A stretch of 64,000 bases of DNA from Clostridium_AW sp040797845 (GCA_040797845.1 JBFNFA010000013.1:54849-118848), one strand, 5' to 3'. Shown: positions 1-8,926, counted from the first letter of the stretch. Translations and numbers: made by a program. The notes: generated from the letters alone by a model not told the origin.

Positions 1-2
1 CT

Positions 3-908
3 ATAGGTGTAAGACCAATAGATCAACATATCAAAGGATTTGAAGCTTTAGGAGCTAAGGTTACTATTGAGCACGGCTCAGTTTATGTTGAAGCAGAAAG
101 ACTCATAGGTACAAATATTTTTTTCGACGTGGTAAGTGTCGGTGCTACAATTAATGTTATGTTAGCTGCTACCTTAGCTGAAGGTACTACTGTTCTAGAA
201 AATGCTGCAAAAGAACCTCATGTGGTAGATGTGGCAAACTTCTTAAATTCAATGGGTGCTAACATAAAAGGTGCAGGTACCGATATAATAAGGATAACAG
301 GTGTGAAGGAATTAAAAGGATGTTCTTACAGTGTAATTCCAGATCAAATTGAAGCAGGCACATATATGATTGCCACTGCTGCCTGTGGTGGTAAAGTTAC
401 AATAAATAATGTCATACCAAAACATTTAGAATCCATTACTGCAAAACTTGAAGAAATGGGCGTCGAAGTATTGGAAAATGGTGATTCCGTTACCGTTAAA
501 TCCAATAAAAATTTAAAGGCTGTAAACGTAAAGACCTTACCTTATCCTGGCTTCCCAACAGATGTTCAACAACCAATGAGTGCTCTTCTATGTATATCTG
601 AAGGAAGAAGTCTTATTAATGAGAGTATATGGGAAAGTAGATTTAAGCATGTAGATGAATTAGAAAAAATGGGTGCTAATATTAAAGTAGAAGGTAGAAC
701 TGCAATTATTGACGGTGTCAGTAGACTTACTGGCGCTACAGTTAAAGCTACAGATTTGAGAGCAGGAGCTGCCATGATAATAGCTGGTTTAATTGCAGAA
801 GGAACTACTGATGTATTAGATATCGATCATATAGATAGAGGATATCCACATATCGAAAATAAGTTTAATGCATTAGGTGCTGATATAAAGAGAGTTACTG
901 TTAAATAA
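3..908 (+). CDS. murA: UDP-N-acetylglucosamine 1-carboxyvinyltransferase, 5' end missing
   Basis: First committed step of peptidoglycan synthesis: transfers enolpyruvate from PEP to UDP-GlcNAc in the cytoplasm. The reading frame is open from the window edge (GVRPIDQHIKGFEALG is in frame from base 3), so an internal GTG is not the start. About 301 residues are visible; the family is about 417-420, so roughly 115 N-terminal residues, including the fosfomycin-reactive Cys loop, lie outside. The YPGFPTDVQQP motif carries the catalytic Asp (E. coli Asp305), and RAGAAMIIAGL is the conserved C-terminal inside-out barrel segment. Firmicutes often have two MurA paralogues; I cannot tell which this is. 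The MBL gene follows after 13 bases and probably shares the transcript. Confidence 0.95.
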   Translation: MGVRPIDQHIKGFEALGAKVTIEHGSVYVEAERLIGTNIFFDVVSVGATINVMLAATLAEGTTVLENAAKEPHVVDVANFLNSMGANIKGAGTDIIRITGVKELKGCSYSVIPDQIEAGTYMIATAACGGKVTINNVIPKHLESITAKLEEMGVEVLENGDSVTVKSNKNLKAVNVKTLPYPGFPTDVQQPMSALLCISEGRSLINESIWESRFKHVDELEKMGANIKVEGRTAIIDGVSRLTGATVKATDLRAGAAMIIAGLIAEGTTDVLDIDHIDRGYPHIENKFNALGADIKRVTVK

Positions 909-921
909 GGTGGAGAATATT

Positions 922-1707
922 ATGCATTTTTGTTCGTTATATAGTGGAAGCAGTGGAAATAGTATTTTTGTGTCTTCTGAAAAAGGCAAAATACTAATAG
1001 ATGCTGGACTTCCGGGAAAAAGCATAGAAAAAGCTCTATGCTCAATAGGGGAATCTCCCCAAGAAATAGATGCTATTTTAGTCACACATGAACATTCTGA
1101 CCATACTAAAGGGGTTGGAGTTCTTTCCAGGAAATATAATATTCCTATATATACTCATCCCCATACTTGGGAAGCAATGATGTGCAATATAGGAAAAATT
1201 AAAGAAGATAATATTAAATTCATTGATAGTAATAGTATTACAATTAAAGATATGGAAATAATGAGTTATAAAATACCTCATGATGCGGCTTATCCACAGG
1301 GATATGCCGTGCATCATAAAGGTAAAAAATTTTGTTTAGCCACAGATCTAGGTCATTTTTCATCAGAAGTAGAAAGTATCCTAAAAGATGCTGATGCAAT
1401 ATTGTTAGAAAGCAATCATGATGTAGAAATGTTAAAGTTTGGTCCGTACCCTTATCCCTTAAAAAGGAGAATTTTAAGCAGTATAGGCCATTTATCCAAC
1501 GAAGATTGTGGAAAAGCCCTACTTATGATATTAGGAAACAAAGAAAAAAAAGTAATGTTAGGGCACTTGAGTAAAACCAACAATTATCCAGAATTAGCAT
1601 ATCAAACTGTAATAAACATACTCTTAGAAAATGATGTAGTATTAGATAAAGATATAAAAGTTTTCATGGCTAAAAGAGATATGCCTAGTGACTATATCGA
1701 ATTTTAA
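922..1707 (+). CDS. MBL-fold metallohydrolase, WalJ/YycJ type
   Basis: Metallo-beta-lactamase-fold hydrolase of 261 residues. The metal motif THEHSDH (His56, His58, Asp60, His61) is intact, and the N-terminal SLYSGSSGNS is typical of the YycJ/WalJ group, cytoplasmic proteins linked to cell-wall control or DNA repair in Firmicutes. The ATG at 922 is preferred because AAGGTGGAG lies 6-7 bases upstream; an upstream in-frame GTG at 910 lies inside that ribosome binding site. It follows murA closely. The substrate is not established from sequence. A phosphodiesterase or nuclease role is an inference from the fold. Confidence 0.85.
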   Translation: MHFCSLYSGSSGNSIFVSSEKGKILIDAGLPGKSIEKALCSIGESPQEIDAILVTHEHSDHTKGVGVLSRKYNIPIYTHPHTWEAMMCNIGKIKEDNIKFIDSNSITIKDMEIMSYKIPHDAAYPQGYAVHHKGKKFCLATDLGHFSSEVESILKDADAILLESNHDVEMLKFGPYPYPLKRRILSSIGHLSNEDCGKALLMILGNKEKKVMLGHLSKTNNYPELAYQTVINILLENDVVLDKDIKVFMAKRDMPSDYIEF

Positions 1708-1722
1708 AGAAAGGTGAATAGT

Positions 1723-2289
1723 ATGAAAGGTATTATCAGTATTATTCTATGTTCTACTTTAATTGTTTCGTCAGCTACATTAACTTCCTGTGAAAAGAAG
1801 GATAAGCTTAGTACACAAAACAAGGAGAAAATCGAAAAACTAAACCTTACTAATGATAAAGACGATACAGTAGAACTGCATCTATATTTTGATGCATCAA
1901 AAAATAACAAAAAGCCAGAAATAGCCGTGGAGGAAAGACTAATAAAAAATGATGAACTCCTGGGTGAAGTTATTATGTTTGAACTTATTAAAGGGCCAAC
2001 CGTTAATAGTAAGCTAAAACCAATTTTACCAAAGGAAACCAGGTTAATATCTTTTTCTATAAACGATAAGATAGCTTATGTTAATTTAAGCAAAGAAGCT
2101 ATTACCAATATGTCATTAACCAAAGAGGAAGCATCTTTAAGAAGTATCATTTGGTCATTAACCACAATACCCTCTATAGAAAAAGTAAAATTTTTAGTAG
2201 AGAACAAGGATATAGATACCTTAGGTGGAAATTATAATCTATCTAATCCTCTTGGAAGAGCTGATATGGATAATGCAAAGCTTAAATAA
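1723..2289 (+). CDS. GerMN-domain lipoprotein
   Basis: 188-residue predicted lipoprotein. The N-terminus has a basic start, a hydrophobic stretch and a lipobox LTSC near residue 24, so it is probably attached to the outer face of the membrane. Residues from about 45 to 185 match the GerMN (sporulation and spore germination) domain, recognisable by the VELHLYFDA start and the ELIKGPTVNSKLKPILP segment. It is shorter than B. subtilis GerM, which has two such domains; here there is one. The ATG at 1723 follows AAGAAAGGTG with good spacing, so the upstream GTG at 1714 is rejected. Likely cotranscribed with the MBL gene 15 bases upstream. A role in spore envelope assembly or germination is inferred from the family. 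Confidence 0.8.
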   Translation: MKGIISIILCSTLIVSSATLTSCEKKDKLSTQNKEKIEKLNLTNDKDDTVELHLYFDASKNNKKPEIAVEERLIKNDELLGEVIMFELIKGPTVNSKLKPILPKETRLISFSINDKIAYVNLSKEAITNMSLTKEEASLRSIIWSLTTIPSIEKVKFLVENKDIDTLGGNYNLSNPLGRADMDNAKLK

Positions 2290-2297
2290 AAACTAAA

Positions 2298-2335
2298 ATA
2301 AAAAATTATTTATTGAATTTAAAATAATTTTTTAT
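2298..2335 (+). terminator. AT-only hairpin after the GerMN gene
   Basis: Perfect 13-bp inverted repeat (2298-2310 with 2323-2335), entirely A/T and ending in a T run. Plausible weak intrinsic terminator just after the GerMN stop. Confidence 0.45.
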
Positions 2336-2379
2336 TATAATATTGTAAATTAAAAACTTTTACTAAAGGAGAAGTGTAT

Positions 2380-2880
2380 ATGAGTTTATATAAACAATGG
2401 ACAGATATGGTTGTAGATTATGTTAGAACAAAGGGAGAAGCAGCTTTTTGGAAAGAATATGGAGCTATTGAAAAAAGCATCTATACTCAAATTTTAGCTG
2501 AACATAATGGCCAAGTTGTTGGAGTTTTAAAAGAATTAGCTGATAAATATAATACTCCTGCAATTTTCTTCATGGGTTTTCTTGATGGAATAAATGATAG
2601 CCTTAAAAACTCATTAGATCTAGATGCAATGGATGAAAATTCAGAGGTTAATTTAAATATTGACTTTGAAAAATTATATTTTAACATGTTAGATGCAAAG
2701 GCTGATTATTTATATGAACTTCCACAATGGGAAGCTATCTTCTCTATAGAAAAAAGAAAAGAAATACGTAATCAGTGGAAAGACACAAAAACTGTAGTAA
2801 ATACTAATAAAATAGGAAGAAATGATCCTTGTTCTTGTGGCAGTGGTAAAAAATATAAAAAATGTTGTGGAAATAACTAA
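2380..2880 (+). CDS. SEC-C metal-binding motif protein
   Basis: 166-residue cytoplasmic protein whose last 20 residues form a SEC-C zinc motif, GRNDPCSCGSGKKYKKCCG (Cys151, Cys153, Cys162, Cys163), the same small domain found at the C-terminus of SecA. The rest is helical and acidic and I do not recognise it. The ATG at 2380 follows AAAGGAGAAG; a GTG at 2374 is too close to that site. It lies between two hairpins and looks monocistronic. The SEC-C motif binds zinc and often mediates contact with SecB-like partners or ribosomes; the actual partner is unknown. Confidence 0.75.
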   Translation: MSLYKQWTDMVVDYVRTKGEAAFWKEYGAIEKSIYTQILAEHNGQVVGVLKELADKYNTPAIFFMGFLDGINDSLKNSLDLDAMDENSEVNLNIDFEKLYFNMLDAKADYLYELPQWEAIFSIEKRKEIRNQWKDTKTVVNTNKIGRNDPCSCGSGKKYKKCCGNN

Positions 2881-2910
2881 TAATTAAATATTGTAAGTAA
2901 ATAATATATT

Positions 2911-2936
2911 GGGCTGGCATTTATGCAGCCCTTTTT
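2911..2936 (+). terminator. Rho-independent terminator after the SEC-C gene
   Basis: GGGCT pairs with AGCCC and GCAT with ATGC around a tight loop with one bulged G, followed by a T tract. Confidence 0.7.
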
Positions 2937-2969
2937 AAATTAATTTTTATAAAAATTAGGTGATAAATT

Positions 2970-3449
2970 ATGAATATAACTATTATTTCTGTAGGCAAAA
3001 TTAAGGAAAAGTACTTAAAAGATGCCATAGTAGAATACTCAAAAAGACTAAGCAGATATTGCAAATTAGATATGATAGAACTTCCCGATGAAAAAACTCC
3101 AGATAATGCTTCTGAAAAAGAAGAACTTCAAATAAAAGAAAAAGAAGGAGATCTAATATTAAGAAGCATAAAGGATAATATGTTTGTAATAGCTTTAGAT
3201 TTAAATGGAAAAGAACTTACTTCCATATCTTTTTCAAACTTCATAAATGAGCTTGGAGTTAAAGGCGAAAGTAATCTAACTTTTATTATAGGTGGCTCTT
3301 TAGGACTATCTTCTCAAGTTTTAAATAGAGCAAACTACAAACTTTGCTTTTCAAAAATGACCTTCCCCCATCAACTATTTAAAGTAATGTTATTAGAGCA
3401 AATATATAGAGGATATAGAATTATGAAAGGTGAACCATACCATAAATAA
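2970..3449 (+). CDS. rlmH: 23S rRNA pseudouridine(1915)-N3 methyltransferase
   Basis: 159 residues, the usual length for RlmH (SPOUT class), which methylates pseudouridine 1915 in helix 69 of 23S rRNA using SAM. Diagnostic segments are the N-terminal ITIISVGKIKEKYL, the SAM-pocket FIIGGSLGLS and the C-terminal EQIYRGYRIMKGEPYHK. The start has GGTGATAAATT before the ATG, a modest site. Single-gene unit, bounded by the upstream SEC-C terminator and a strong hairpin downstream. In many Firmicutes rlmH lies near oriC together with WalJ-type genes, which fits the murA-WalJ-rlmH grouping here. Confidence 0.95.
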   Translation: MNITIISVGKIKEKYLKDAIVEYSKRLSRYCKLDMIELPDEKTPDNASEKEELQIKEKEGDLILRSIKDNMFVIALDLNGKELTSISFSNFINELGVKGESNLTFIIGGSLGLSSQVLNRANYKLCFSKMTFPHQLFKVMLLEQIYRGYRIMKGEPYHK

Positions 3450-3468
3450 TGCATACACATCCATGATC

Positions 3469-3501
3469 ACCTGCAGGTGGCTGAAATAGCTGCCTGCAGG
3501 T
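3469..3501 (+). terminator. strong GC-rich hairpin after rlmH
   Basis: ACCTGCAGG (3469-3477) pairs with CCTGCAGGT (3493-3501), and four inner pairs (two GT wobbles, two GC) extend the stem around a TGAAATA loop. The 3' tail is TAATTTAACTT, so the T tract is weak. Probable terminator; each arm also contains an 8-bp palindrome. Confidence 0.6.
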
Positions 3502-3595
3502 AATTTAACTTACCCAGTTTAAATATTCAAAGGTAAATAGTATAATTAAGTCAATAATGTATCCTGATTACAACATAAATTAGGAGGATATCAAA

Positions 3596-4288
3596 ATGAA
3601 ATACAAAATATATATTGTAGAAGATGATTTATCAATAAGTACTTTATTACAGGAATATATAAATAAGTATGGTTTTGAGGCTAGAAGGGCAAATAATTTT
3701 GATGATATAATGATTGGCTTTAATGAGTTTAATCCAAACTTAGTACTATTGGATGTTAATTTGCCTAAGTTTGATGGGTTTTACTGGTGCAGAAGAATAA
3801 GACAACAATCAAAGATTCCTATAATATTTATATCAGCAAGGGACAGCGGAATGGATCAAGTGATGGCTTTAGAAAGCGGAGCAGATGATTATATAATTAA
3901 ACCTTTTTATTATGATGTTGTTATTGCTAAAATAAAGAGTCAAATAAGAAGAGCCTTCGGTGACTACTCAGCTAAATCAGGGGAAAGAATCGTTGAAATT
4001 GACGGTCTTAAGTTTTATCCAGAAAGATCAGAAGTAGAATTTAAAAATGAGAAATTAATTATAACTAAAAGAGAAGGTATACTACTGGAATGTCTTATGA
4101 ATAAATATCCTAAAGTTGTGGGAAGAGATTTGCTTTTAGAAAAGATATGGGATGATTTAGAGTTCGTAGAAGAGAACACTTTAAGTGTTAATATTAGCAG
4201 AGTACGGAAAAGACTGCAGGCTCTAGGCATAGATAAGGGGATAGAAACAATAAGAGGGTCAGGTTATAAATTAAATAAAACCTGGTAG
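3596..4288 (+). CDS. bceR: OmpR-family response regulator, BceR type
   Basis: 230 residues: receiver domain (about 1-115, acidic pair in the VEDD start, phospho-acceptor Asp in VLLDVNLP near residue 53, Lys in IIKPF near 103) and a winged-helix Trans_Reg_C DNA-binding domain (about 130-229, ending in the conserved GSGYKL). AGGAGG lies directly upstream of the ATG. It is followed after 12 bases by the BceS-type kinase, and the BceAB transporter lies downstream, which defines the antimicrobial-peptide-sensing Bce group rather than a generic OmpR regulator. It probably binds the palindrome at 5326-5339. Confidence 0.88.
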   Translation: MKYKIYIVEDDLSISTLLQEYINKYGFEARRANNFDDIMIGFNEFNPNLVLLDVNLPKFDGFYWCRRIRQQSKIPIIFISARDSGMDQVMALESGADDYIIKPFYYDVVIAKIKSQIRRAFGDYSAKSGERIVEIDGLKFYPERSEVEFKNEKLIITKREGILLECLMNKYPKVVGRDLLLEKIWDDLEFVEENTLSVNISRVRKRLQALGIDKGIETIRGSGYKLNKTW

Positions 4289-4300
4289 CAAGGAGTAAGT

Positions 4301-5290
4301 ATGAAATTGTTTTTGAAGCATAACAAAGGGTATATAATTATATATTTTTTAAGTTTAGCTCTTACAATAATATACTCTAATCTTAATGGATTTATAGGAC
4401 TTAATGAGACTATTTATATACTCATGTTTAATACCTTCATTCTACTGTGCTTTCTAGCTTTTAGATATTATCAAAATAGACGATTATATCGGTTGCTAGA
4501 TGAGGGGACCACTGATTTAAATGATGTTTTCTTAGACTTTGGTACTTCAGATTTAAGCCAAAGTATTTCACAGGTATTAAAAGATTTGCACAGCTTATAT
4601 GAAGCTCAAATTCAAAAAGGAGATAAACTTCATGAGGAGCATTTAAGATTTATAAATCAGTGGGTTCATCAAATGAAGACCCCCCTTTCGGCAATACAGC
4701 TGATGCTTCAAGAATTTGAAGGAGAAGAGAAATATGATAACATGCAAGACGAGGTCAATAAGCTAAAGGAAGGCTTGAAAATGGCATTATATTTCGCTAG
4801 ATTAGATTCTTTCCAAAAGGATTTTTTAGTAGAAAGAATTTCTTTAAAAAAGCTTACTCGGGATATTGTAAATGAAGAAAAAAAGATTTTTATAAGAAAT
4901 AAAATAATGCCAAGAGTTGAGATAGATGAGAGTATTGAAGTTTATAGTGATGCTAAGTGGTTAAAGTTTATGTTAGGACAGCTCATTATTAACGGAGTAA
5001 AATATTCTAAAGGTAAAGGAAAAGAATTAATTATAAATGCCTCTAAAAATGAAAAAGAGATTATATTAAATGTTATTGATAAAGGAATAGGAATTCCTGT
5101 GAAAGATATAAAAAGGGTATTTGATCCTTTCTTTACAGGAGAGAATGGACGTAAATATGGAGAGTCCACCGGTATGGGATTATATATAACTAAGGAAGTG
5201 TCCAAAAAATTGGGGCACGACTTAGAGATACAATCTACTGCTGATGAGGGAACCATGGTTACAATGAAATTTAAAAAGGCAAATAGATAG
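4301..5290 (+). CDS. bceS: Sensor histidine kinase, BceS type (intramembrane sensing)
   Basis: 329 residues. Two transmembrane helices (about 11-30 and 36-56) with almost no extracellular loop, as in BceS-like kinases, which do not sense the peptide themselves but read the state of the BceAB transporter. The phospho-acceptor His is about residue 123 in QWVHQMKTPLSAIQ, characteristic of this subgroup; the ATPase domain follows (Asn in LIINGVKYS, G boxes DKGIGIP and STGMGLYI). A hairpin with a T run overlaps its stop codon and probably ends the bceRS transcript. Confidence 0.88.
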   Translation: MKLFLKHNKGYIIIYFLSLALTIIYSNLNGFIGLNETIYILMFNTFILLCFLAFRYYQNRRLYRLLDEGTTDLNDVFLDFGTSDLSQSISQVLKDLHSLYEAQIQKGDKLHEEHLRFINQWVHQMKTPLSAIQLMLQEFEGEEKYDNMQDEVNKLKEGLKMALYFARLDSFQKDFLVERISLKKLTRDIVNEEKKIFIRNKIMPRVEIDESIEVYSDAKWLKFMLGQLIINGVKYSKGKGKELIINASKNEKEIILNVIDKGIGIPVKDIKRVFDPFFTGENGRKYGESTGMGLYITKEVSKKLGHDLEIQSTADEGTMVTMKFKKANR

Positions 5291-5313
5291 GTAACTATTT
5301 ATTTGCTTTTTTT
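5279..5313 (+). terminator. terminator overlapping the bceS stop codon
   Basis: 12-bp stem (5279-5290 with 5295-5306, one GT wobble), GTAA loop, then a seven-base T run. It separates bceRS from uppP-bceAB and implies a separate promoter for the latter. Confidence 0.75.
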
Positions 5314-5325
5314 CAACATATAATC

Positions 5326-5339
5326 TTACACGCATGTCA
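5326..5339 (+). promoter_or_regulatory. BceR-type operator upstream of uppP
   Basis: TTACA-CGCA-TGTCA fits the reported BceR-like binding pattern TNACA-N4-TGTNA (inverted repeat with 4-nt spacer). It lies between the bceS terminator and uppP, about 80 bases before the uppP start, with an AT-rich possible -10 (TATTAT region, about 5377-5387) downstream. The match is by eye; binding is inferred. Confidence 0.6.
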
Positions 5340-5421
5340 CATTCCCGTAAGCTTCGTAAATAGCAGTATATGAATTATTATTATAAACTGTTGCTATGAG
5401 TTTTAAGGAGAGTGATATGTA

Positions 5422-6270
5422 ATGGATATAATTTTTATATTAAAGGCTATTATAATTGCTATAGTAGAGGGTTTAACTGAATTTATACCGGTATCTTCTA
5501 CAGGTCACATGATATTAGTAGGATGGGCAATTGGCTTTAATGGAGAATTTGCCAAGATGTTTGAAGTTGTAATTCAGCTTGGAGCCATAATGGCAGTAGT
5601 TGTTTTGTATTGGAAAAAGATTTGGGAGAGCATAGTTGAATTCTTTAGCTTTATATTTACCAAAGGAAAAAAAGGAAAAACAGGCTTTAGATTTGGAATA
5701 AATGTTATTATAGCATCTATTCCAATGGGAATTGTGGGATTGCTGTTTTACGATAAAATAAAATTAAAGTTTATACCTGAAGCTGTTATAGTTGGGTTTA
5801 TAGTTGGAGGAGTATTATTAATAATACTTGAAAAGATATATAGAAATAAGGCTCGTAAGGTAGAAGATATAGATAATATGACACCAGGGCAAGCCATTAA
5901 TGTAGGACTGTTACAGCTTTTAGCCTTATGGCCAGGAATGTCAAGAAGTGCTTCTACAATCATGGGTGGATGGATTGCAGGCTTATCTACACCCATAGCG
6001 GCAGAATTTTCATTTTTCATAGCTATTCCAGCAATGATAGGTTCTTCTGGAAAAGACTTACTTGAATTTGACTACTCCATAATGACACCAACTCTATGGG
6101 TTGCATTAATTTTAGGATTTGTTGTAGCTTTTTTAGTAGCATTAATAGTTATGAAAAAGTTTGTGGACTTTCTGAAGAAGAAACCACTAAAAGGATTTGC
6201 ACTATATAGAATAGCAGTAGGGAGTTTACTAGGAATATTAGTATTAACTAAGGTTATAACTTTAACATAA
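5422..6270 (+). CDS. uppP: Undecaprenyl-diphosphatase (bacitracin resistance)
   Basis: 282-residue polytopic membrane protein of the BacA/UppP family. It dephosphorylates undecaprenyl pyrophosphate to recycle the lipid carrier for cell-wall synthesis; higher dosage gives bacitracin resistance. Diagnostic motifs: EGLTEFIPVSSTGH (Glu16, Glu20, Ser26, His29) and the second conserved loop LWPGMSRSAST near residue 174, with many hydrophobic helices between. The ribosome binding site is AAGGAGAG. It lies between bceRS and bceAB, preceded by its own terminator-plus-operator region and followed after 14 bases by bceA, so it is most likely transcribed with bceAB. Confidence 0.95.
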   Translation: MDIIFILKAIIIAIVEGLTEFIPVSSTGHMILVGWAIGFNGEFAKMFEVVIQLGAIMAVVVLYWKKIWESIVEFFSFIFTKGKKGKTGFRFGINVIIASIPMGIVGLLFYDKIKLKFIPEAVIVGFIVGGVLLIILEKIYRNKARKVEDIDNMTPGQAINVGLLQLLALWPGMSRSASTIMGGWIAGLSTPIAAEFSFFIAIPAMIGSSGKDLLEFDYSIMTPTLWVALILGFVVAFLVALIVMKKFVDFLKKKPLKGFALYRIAVGSLLGILVLTKVITLT

Positions 6271-6284
6271 TAGGAGTGAAGGAA

Positions 6285-7031
6285 ATGGGAGTTTTAGAGG
6301 TAAGTAACTTAAGTAAAGTATATGGAAATAAGGTGCTATTCAATGCTTTAAATAATATAAGCTTCTCTATAGAAGATGGTGAATTCGTAGGGATTATGGG
6401 GCCATCGGGAAGCGGTAAGACAACACTATTAAATATGATTTCAACAGTAGATAAACCAACCTCAGGAGAAATAACAATAAAAAACAAAAATCCTTTAAAG
6501 TTACAAGGGGATGAGCTCGCCTTATTTAGAAGGAGAGAATTAGGCTTTGTATTTCAAGATTTCAATCTGCTTGATACCTTAACTGTGGGAGAAAATATAG
6601 TACTTCCACTTACCCTAGATGGTATACCAGTTAAAAAACAGGATGATGAGCTTAACAGAATATCCAAGATACTTGGAATAGATGATTTGATAAATAAGAG
6701 AACCTTTGAAATATCTGGGGGAGAAGCTCAAAGAACAGCAGTTGCACGAGCATTAATTCATAACCCTACTTTATTGTTGGCCGATGAACCTACTGGGAAC
6801 CTGGATTCTAAAGCAGCTAAAACAGTAATGGAATTGTTTGAAAAAATAAATAAAAAGGAAAGGGTAACTACAATTATGGTAACTCATGATCCTCTATCCG
6901 CCAGCTATTGCAGCAGAATTTTATTTATAAAAGATGGAGTTATATATAATGAGATTTATAGAGGGGAAAGCAGACAGCAGTTTTATCAGGAAATTATTGA
7001 TGTGCTTGCACTGTTGGGAGGTAGTAACTAA
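6285..7031 (+). CDS. bceA: ABC transporter ATP-binding protein, BceA type
   Basis: 248-residue MacB/LolD-like ATPase. Walker A GPSGSGKTT at 39-47, Q-loop in FVFQDFNLL, ABC signature ISGGEAQR near 147, Walker B LLLADEPTGN near 167, H-loop THD. The ATG at 6285 sits after TAGGAGTGAAGGAA; the GTG at 6276 abuts the Shine-Dalgarno and is rejected. Its stop overlaps the bceB start (TAATG), indicating translational coupling. With BceB it forms the flux-sensing, resistance-conferring transporter for cell-wall-active peptides. Confidence 0.92.
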   Translation: MGVLEVSNLSKVYGNKVLFNALNNISFSIEDGEFVGIMGPSGSGKTTLLNMISTVDKPTSGEITIKNKNPLKLQGDELALFRRRELGFVFQDFNLLDTLTVGENIVLPLTLDGIPVKKQDDELNRISKILGIDDLINKRTFEISGGEAQRTAVARALIHNPTLLLADEPTGNLDSKAAKTVMELFEKINKKERVTTIMVTHDPLSASYCSRILFIKDGVIYNEIYRGESRQQFYQEIIDVLALLGGSN

Positions 7032-8926
7032 TGAATCTTAGAGAGTTTGCAACTAAAAATGTGCAGAGAAATGCAAAAGCATATTTTGCGTACTTTTTAA
7101 GCAGTACCATATCAGCAGCATTATTATTCTCTTTTACTATGCTTGTATTTCACCCTGATTTTGATGTAAGTTTGTTTCCTCAACATATAAAAAACTCATT
7201 TTATGTAACAACGGTAATTGCGTACCTATTTTTATGTTTCTTTGTGTTTTATTCCATAAGTGTTTTTCTTAAAAGTAGGTATAAAGAATTTGGAATACTT
7301 TACATTATAGGTGCTTCAAAAAAACTAGTACAAAAGATGATACGTATTGAAAATATGCTTATTAGTTCAGTGGCAGCATTTGCAGGCATATTGCTTGGAT
7401 TAATTTTCTCTAAGATACTTTTAGCCGCCAGCGGAAAGCTTTTAGGATATGATGCTCTAAAGTTTTATTTCCCTGTTAAAGCTATGATTATTACCTTTAG
7501 TGCTTTTGTAATAATTGGAATAGTAATTTCAACTTTTTGCACATTTATTATAAGAGAAGATAAAGTTTTAAATTTAATAAAGGGAACTAAAAGACCAAGA
7601 CCTGAACCAAAAGCCTCTGTTATTCTTGCTATAATATGTATAGTGCTTTTAGCTGTAGGATATTTTCTATCAGTTACAAGCAGTATAAAAACAATAACCA
7701 ATAGAATAATACCTGTAACTACAATGGTTGTTGTTGCCACTTATTTATTGTTTTCTCAATTGAGCGTGTTTATAATCAAATTATTAAAGAGAAATAGAAA
7801 CTTATATATGAAAAAGACTACAATGCTTTGGGTTTCAAATTTACTATACAGGATAAAAGATAATACCAGAATGTTTTTCTTAATAACCATAACTTCAACG
7901 GTTGCCATTTCAGCAATAGGGTCAGTATATGCTTATTGGAGAGATAAGGAATATCAAATAAGCAGAGAATTTCCACAAGCATTTTTCTTTTCTAATACTT
8001 ACGAGAATAAAGATGAAGTTGATTTAAAAACTGATTTTATTGAAAATTCACTGAAAGATCAGGGGATACCCTACACCAAAGCTAGTAACGAAATAAAGTT
8101 TGTTATTCCTGATAGGGACACAGATGAAGTAGTTATAATTAACGAAACTTGCTATAAAAAGTTAGCATCAACACTGGCTTTAAATACTATTCCCTTTAAT
8201 GAAAATGAAACTATAAAGCATTCATCTTTCTCTGGAGATAAAAGAAAAAATATTAGTCTGAACAATATAAAACTAGAGGTTACTAAAGAGAGTGATAAAG
8301 GTATACTTCCGACAATTCATAGAGATGTAAATGTAGCTAATTATAATAAAGGTGTATATGTAGTTAAAGATGAGATATATGAAAGGATAACTGGTATTAA
8401 GTACTATTTTGGAGCATTAAATGTAGAGGATTATAAGGATACATTAAATATATGTGAAAATTTTTATAATAACTTTGAAAATATCGATGAAAATAATAAA
8501 TTTTATAATAATTCACTGAAAGCATATATACTAGAAAGTACAAAAATAGCTTATGGGGTACTTTTGTTCAGTGTAATATTTATCGGGCTTATATTCTTTG
8601 TAACAACGGGAAGCTTCTTGTATAACAAGTGCTACATGGATATTATAGAGGATAAAACCAAATACAAACAGTTAAATAAAATAGGATTAACTTTTAAAGA
8701 AATAAAAAGCATACTAAATATTGAAATAGGAGTACTATTTTTGCTTCCTTATATAGTTGCTGTGGTGCACTTTGCCTTTGCTATAAGTGCAATGAAACAT
8801 AGTTTGGGCATTGAAATAACTGTTCCAGCATTGCAGATCATAGGAATTATGCTAATCGCTCAAATTATATATTTCTTCATTATTAGAAAAAACTACTTGC
8901 TAGAGATTAAAAAAAGCTTGATATAA
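7031..8926 (+). CDS. bceB: ABC transporter permease, BceB type
   Basis: 631 residues, matching the usual 620-670 of BceB. FtsX-type fold: an N-terminal TM segment near 17-37, groups of TMs up to about residue 310, a long extracellular domain (about 315-505) that in BceB proteins determines peptide specificity, then three C-terminal TMs. The FtsX signature region YKEFGILYIIGASKK lies between early TMs. It starts on the last base of bceA. The specificity (bacitracin, lantibiotic or other) cannot be read from sequence; the neighbouring uppP makes a UPP-targeting peptide plausible. Confidence 0.9.
   Translation: MNLREFATKNVQRNAKAYFAYFLSSTISAALLFSFTMLVFHPDFDVSLFPQHIKNSFYVTTVIAYLFLCFFVFYSISVFLKSRYKEFGILYIIGASKKLVQKMIRIENMLISSVAAFAGILLGLIFSKILLAASGKLLGYDALKFYFPVKAMIITFSAFVIIGIVISTFCTFIIREDKVLNLIKGTKRPRPEPKASVILAIICIVLLAVGYFLSVTSSIKTITNRIIPVTTMVVVATYLLFSQLSVFIIKLLKRNRNLYMKKTTMLWVSNLLYRIKDNTRMFFLITITSTVAISAIGSVYAYWRDKEYQISREFPQAFFFSNTYENKDEVDLKTDFIENSLKDQGIPYTKASNEIKFVIPDRDTDEVVIINETCYKKLASTLALNTIPFNENETIKHSSFSGDKRKNISLNNIKLEVTKESDKGILPTIHRDVNVANYNKGVYVVKDEIYERITGIKYYFGALNVEDYKDTLNICENFYNNFENIDENNKFYNNSLKAYILESTKIAYGVLLFSVIFIGLIFFVTTGSFLYNKCYMDIIEDKTKYKQLNKIGLTFKEIKSILNIEIGVLFLLPYIVAVVHFAFAISAMKHSLGIEITVPALQIIGIMLIAQIIYFFIIRKNYLLEIKKSLI

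Noticed and set aside
566..775. Minus-strand ORF inside murA, and similar opposite-strand ORFs inside most real genes
   Set aside because: They lie fully inside well-supported genes, show no family motifs and lack ribosome binding sites.
129..908. murA start at the internal GTG
   Set aside because: The frame is open to the window edge and upstream residues match MurA, so the gene is cut by the window.
3469..3501. CCTGCAGG palindromes as a recombination or attachment site
   Set aside because: The arms form one hairpin at the end of rlmH and are better explained as a terminator; no integrase is near.
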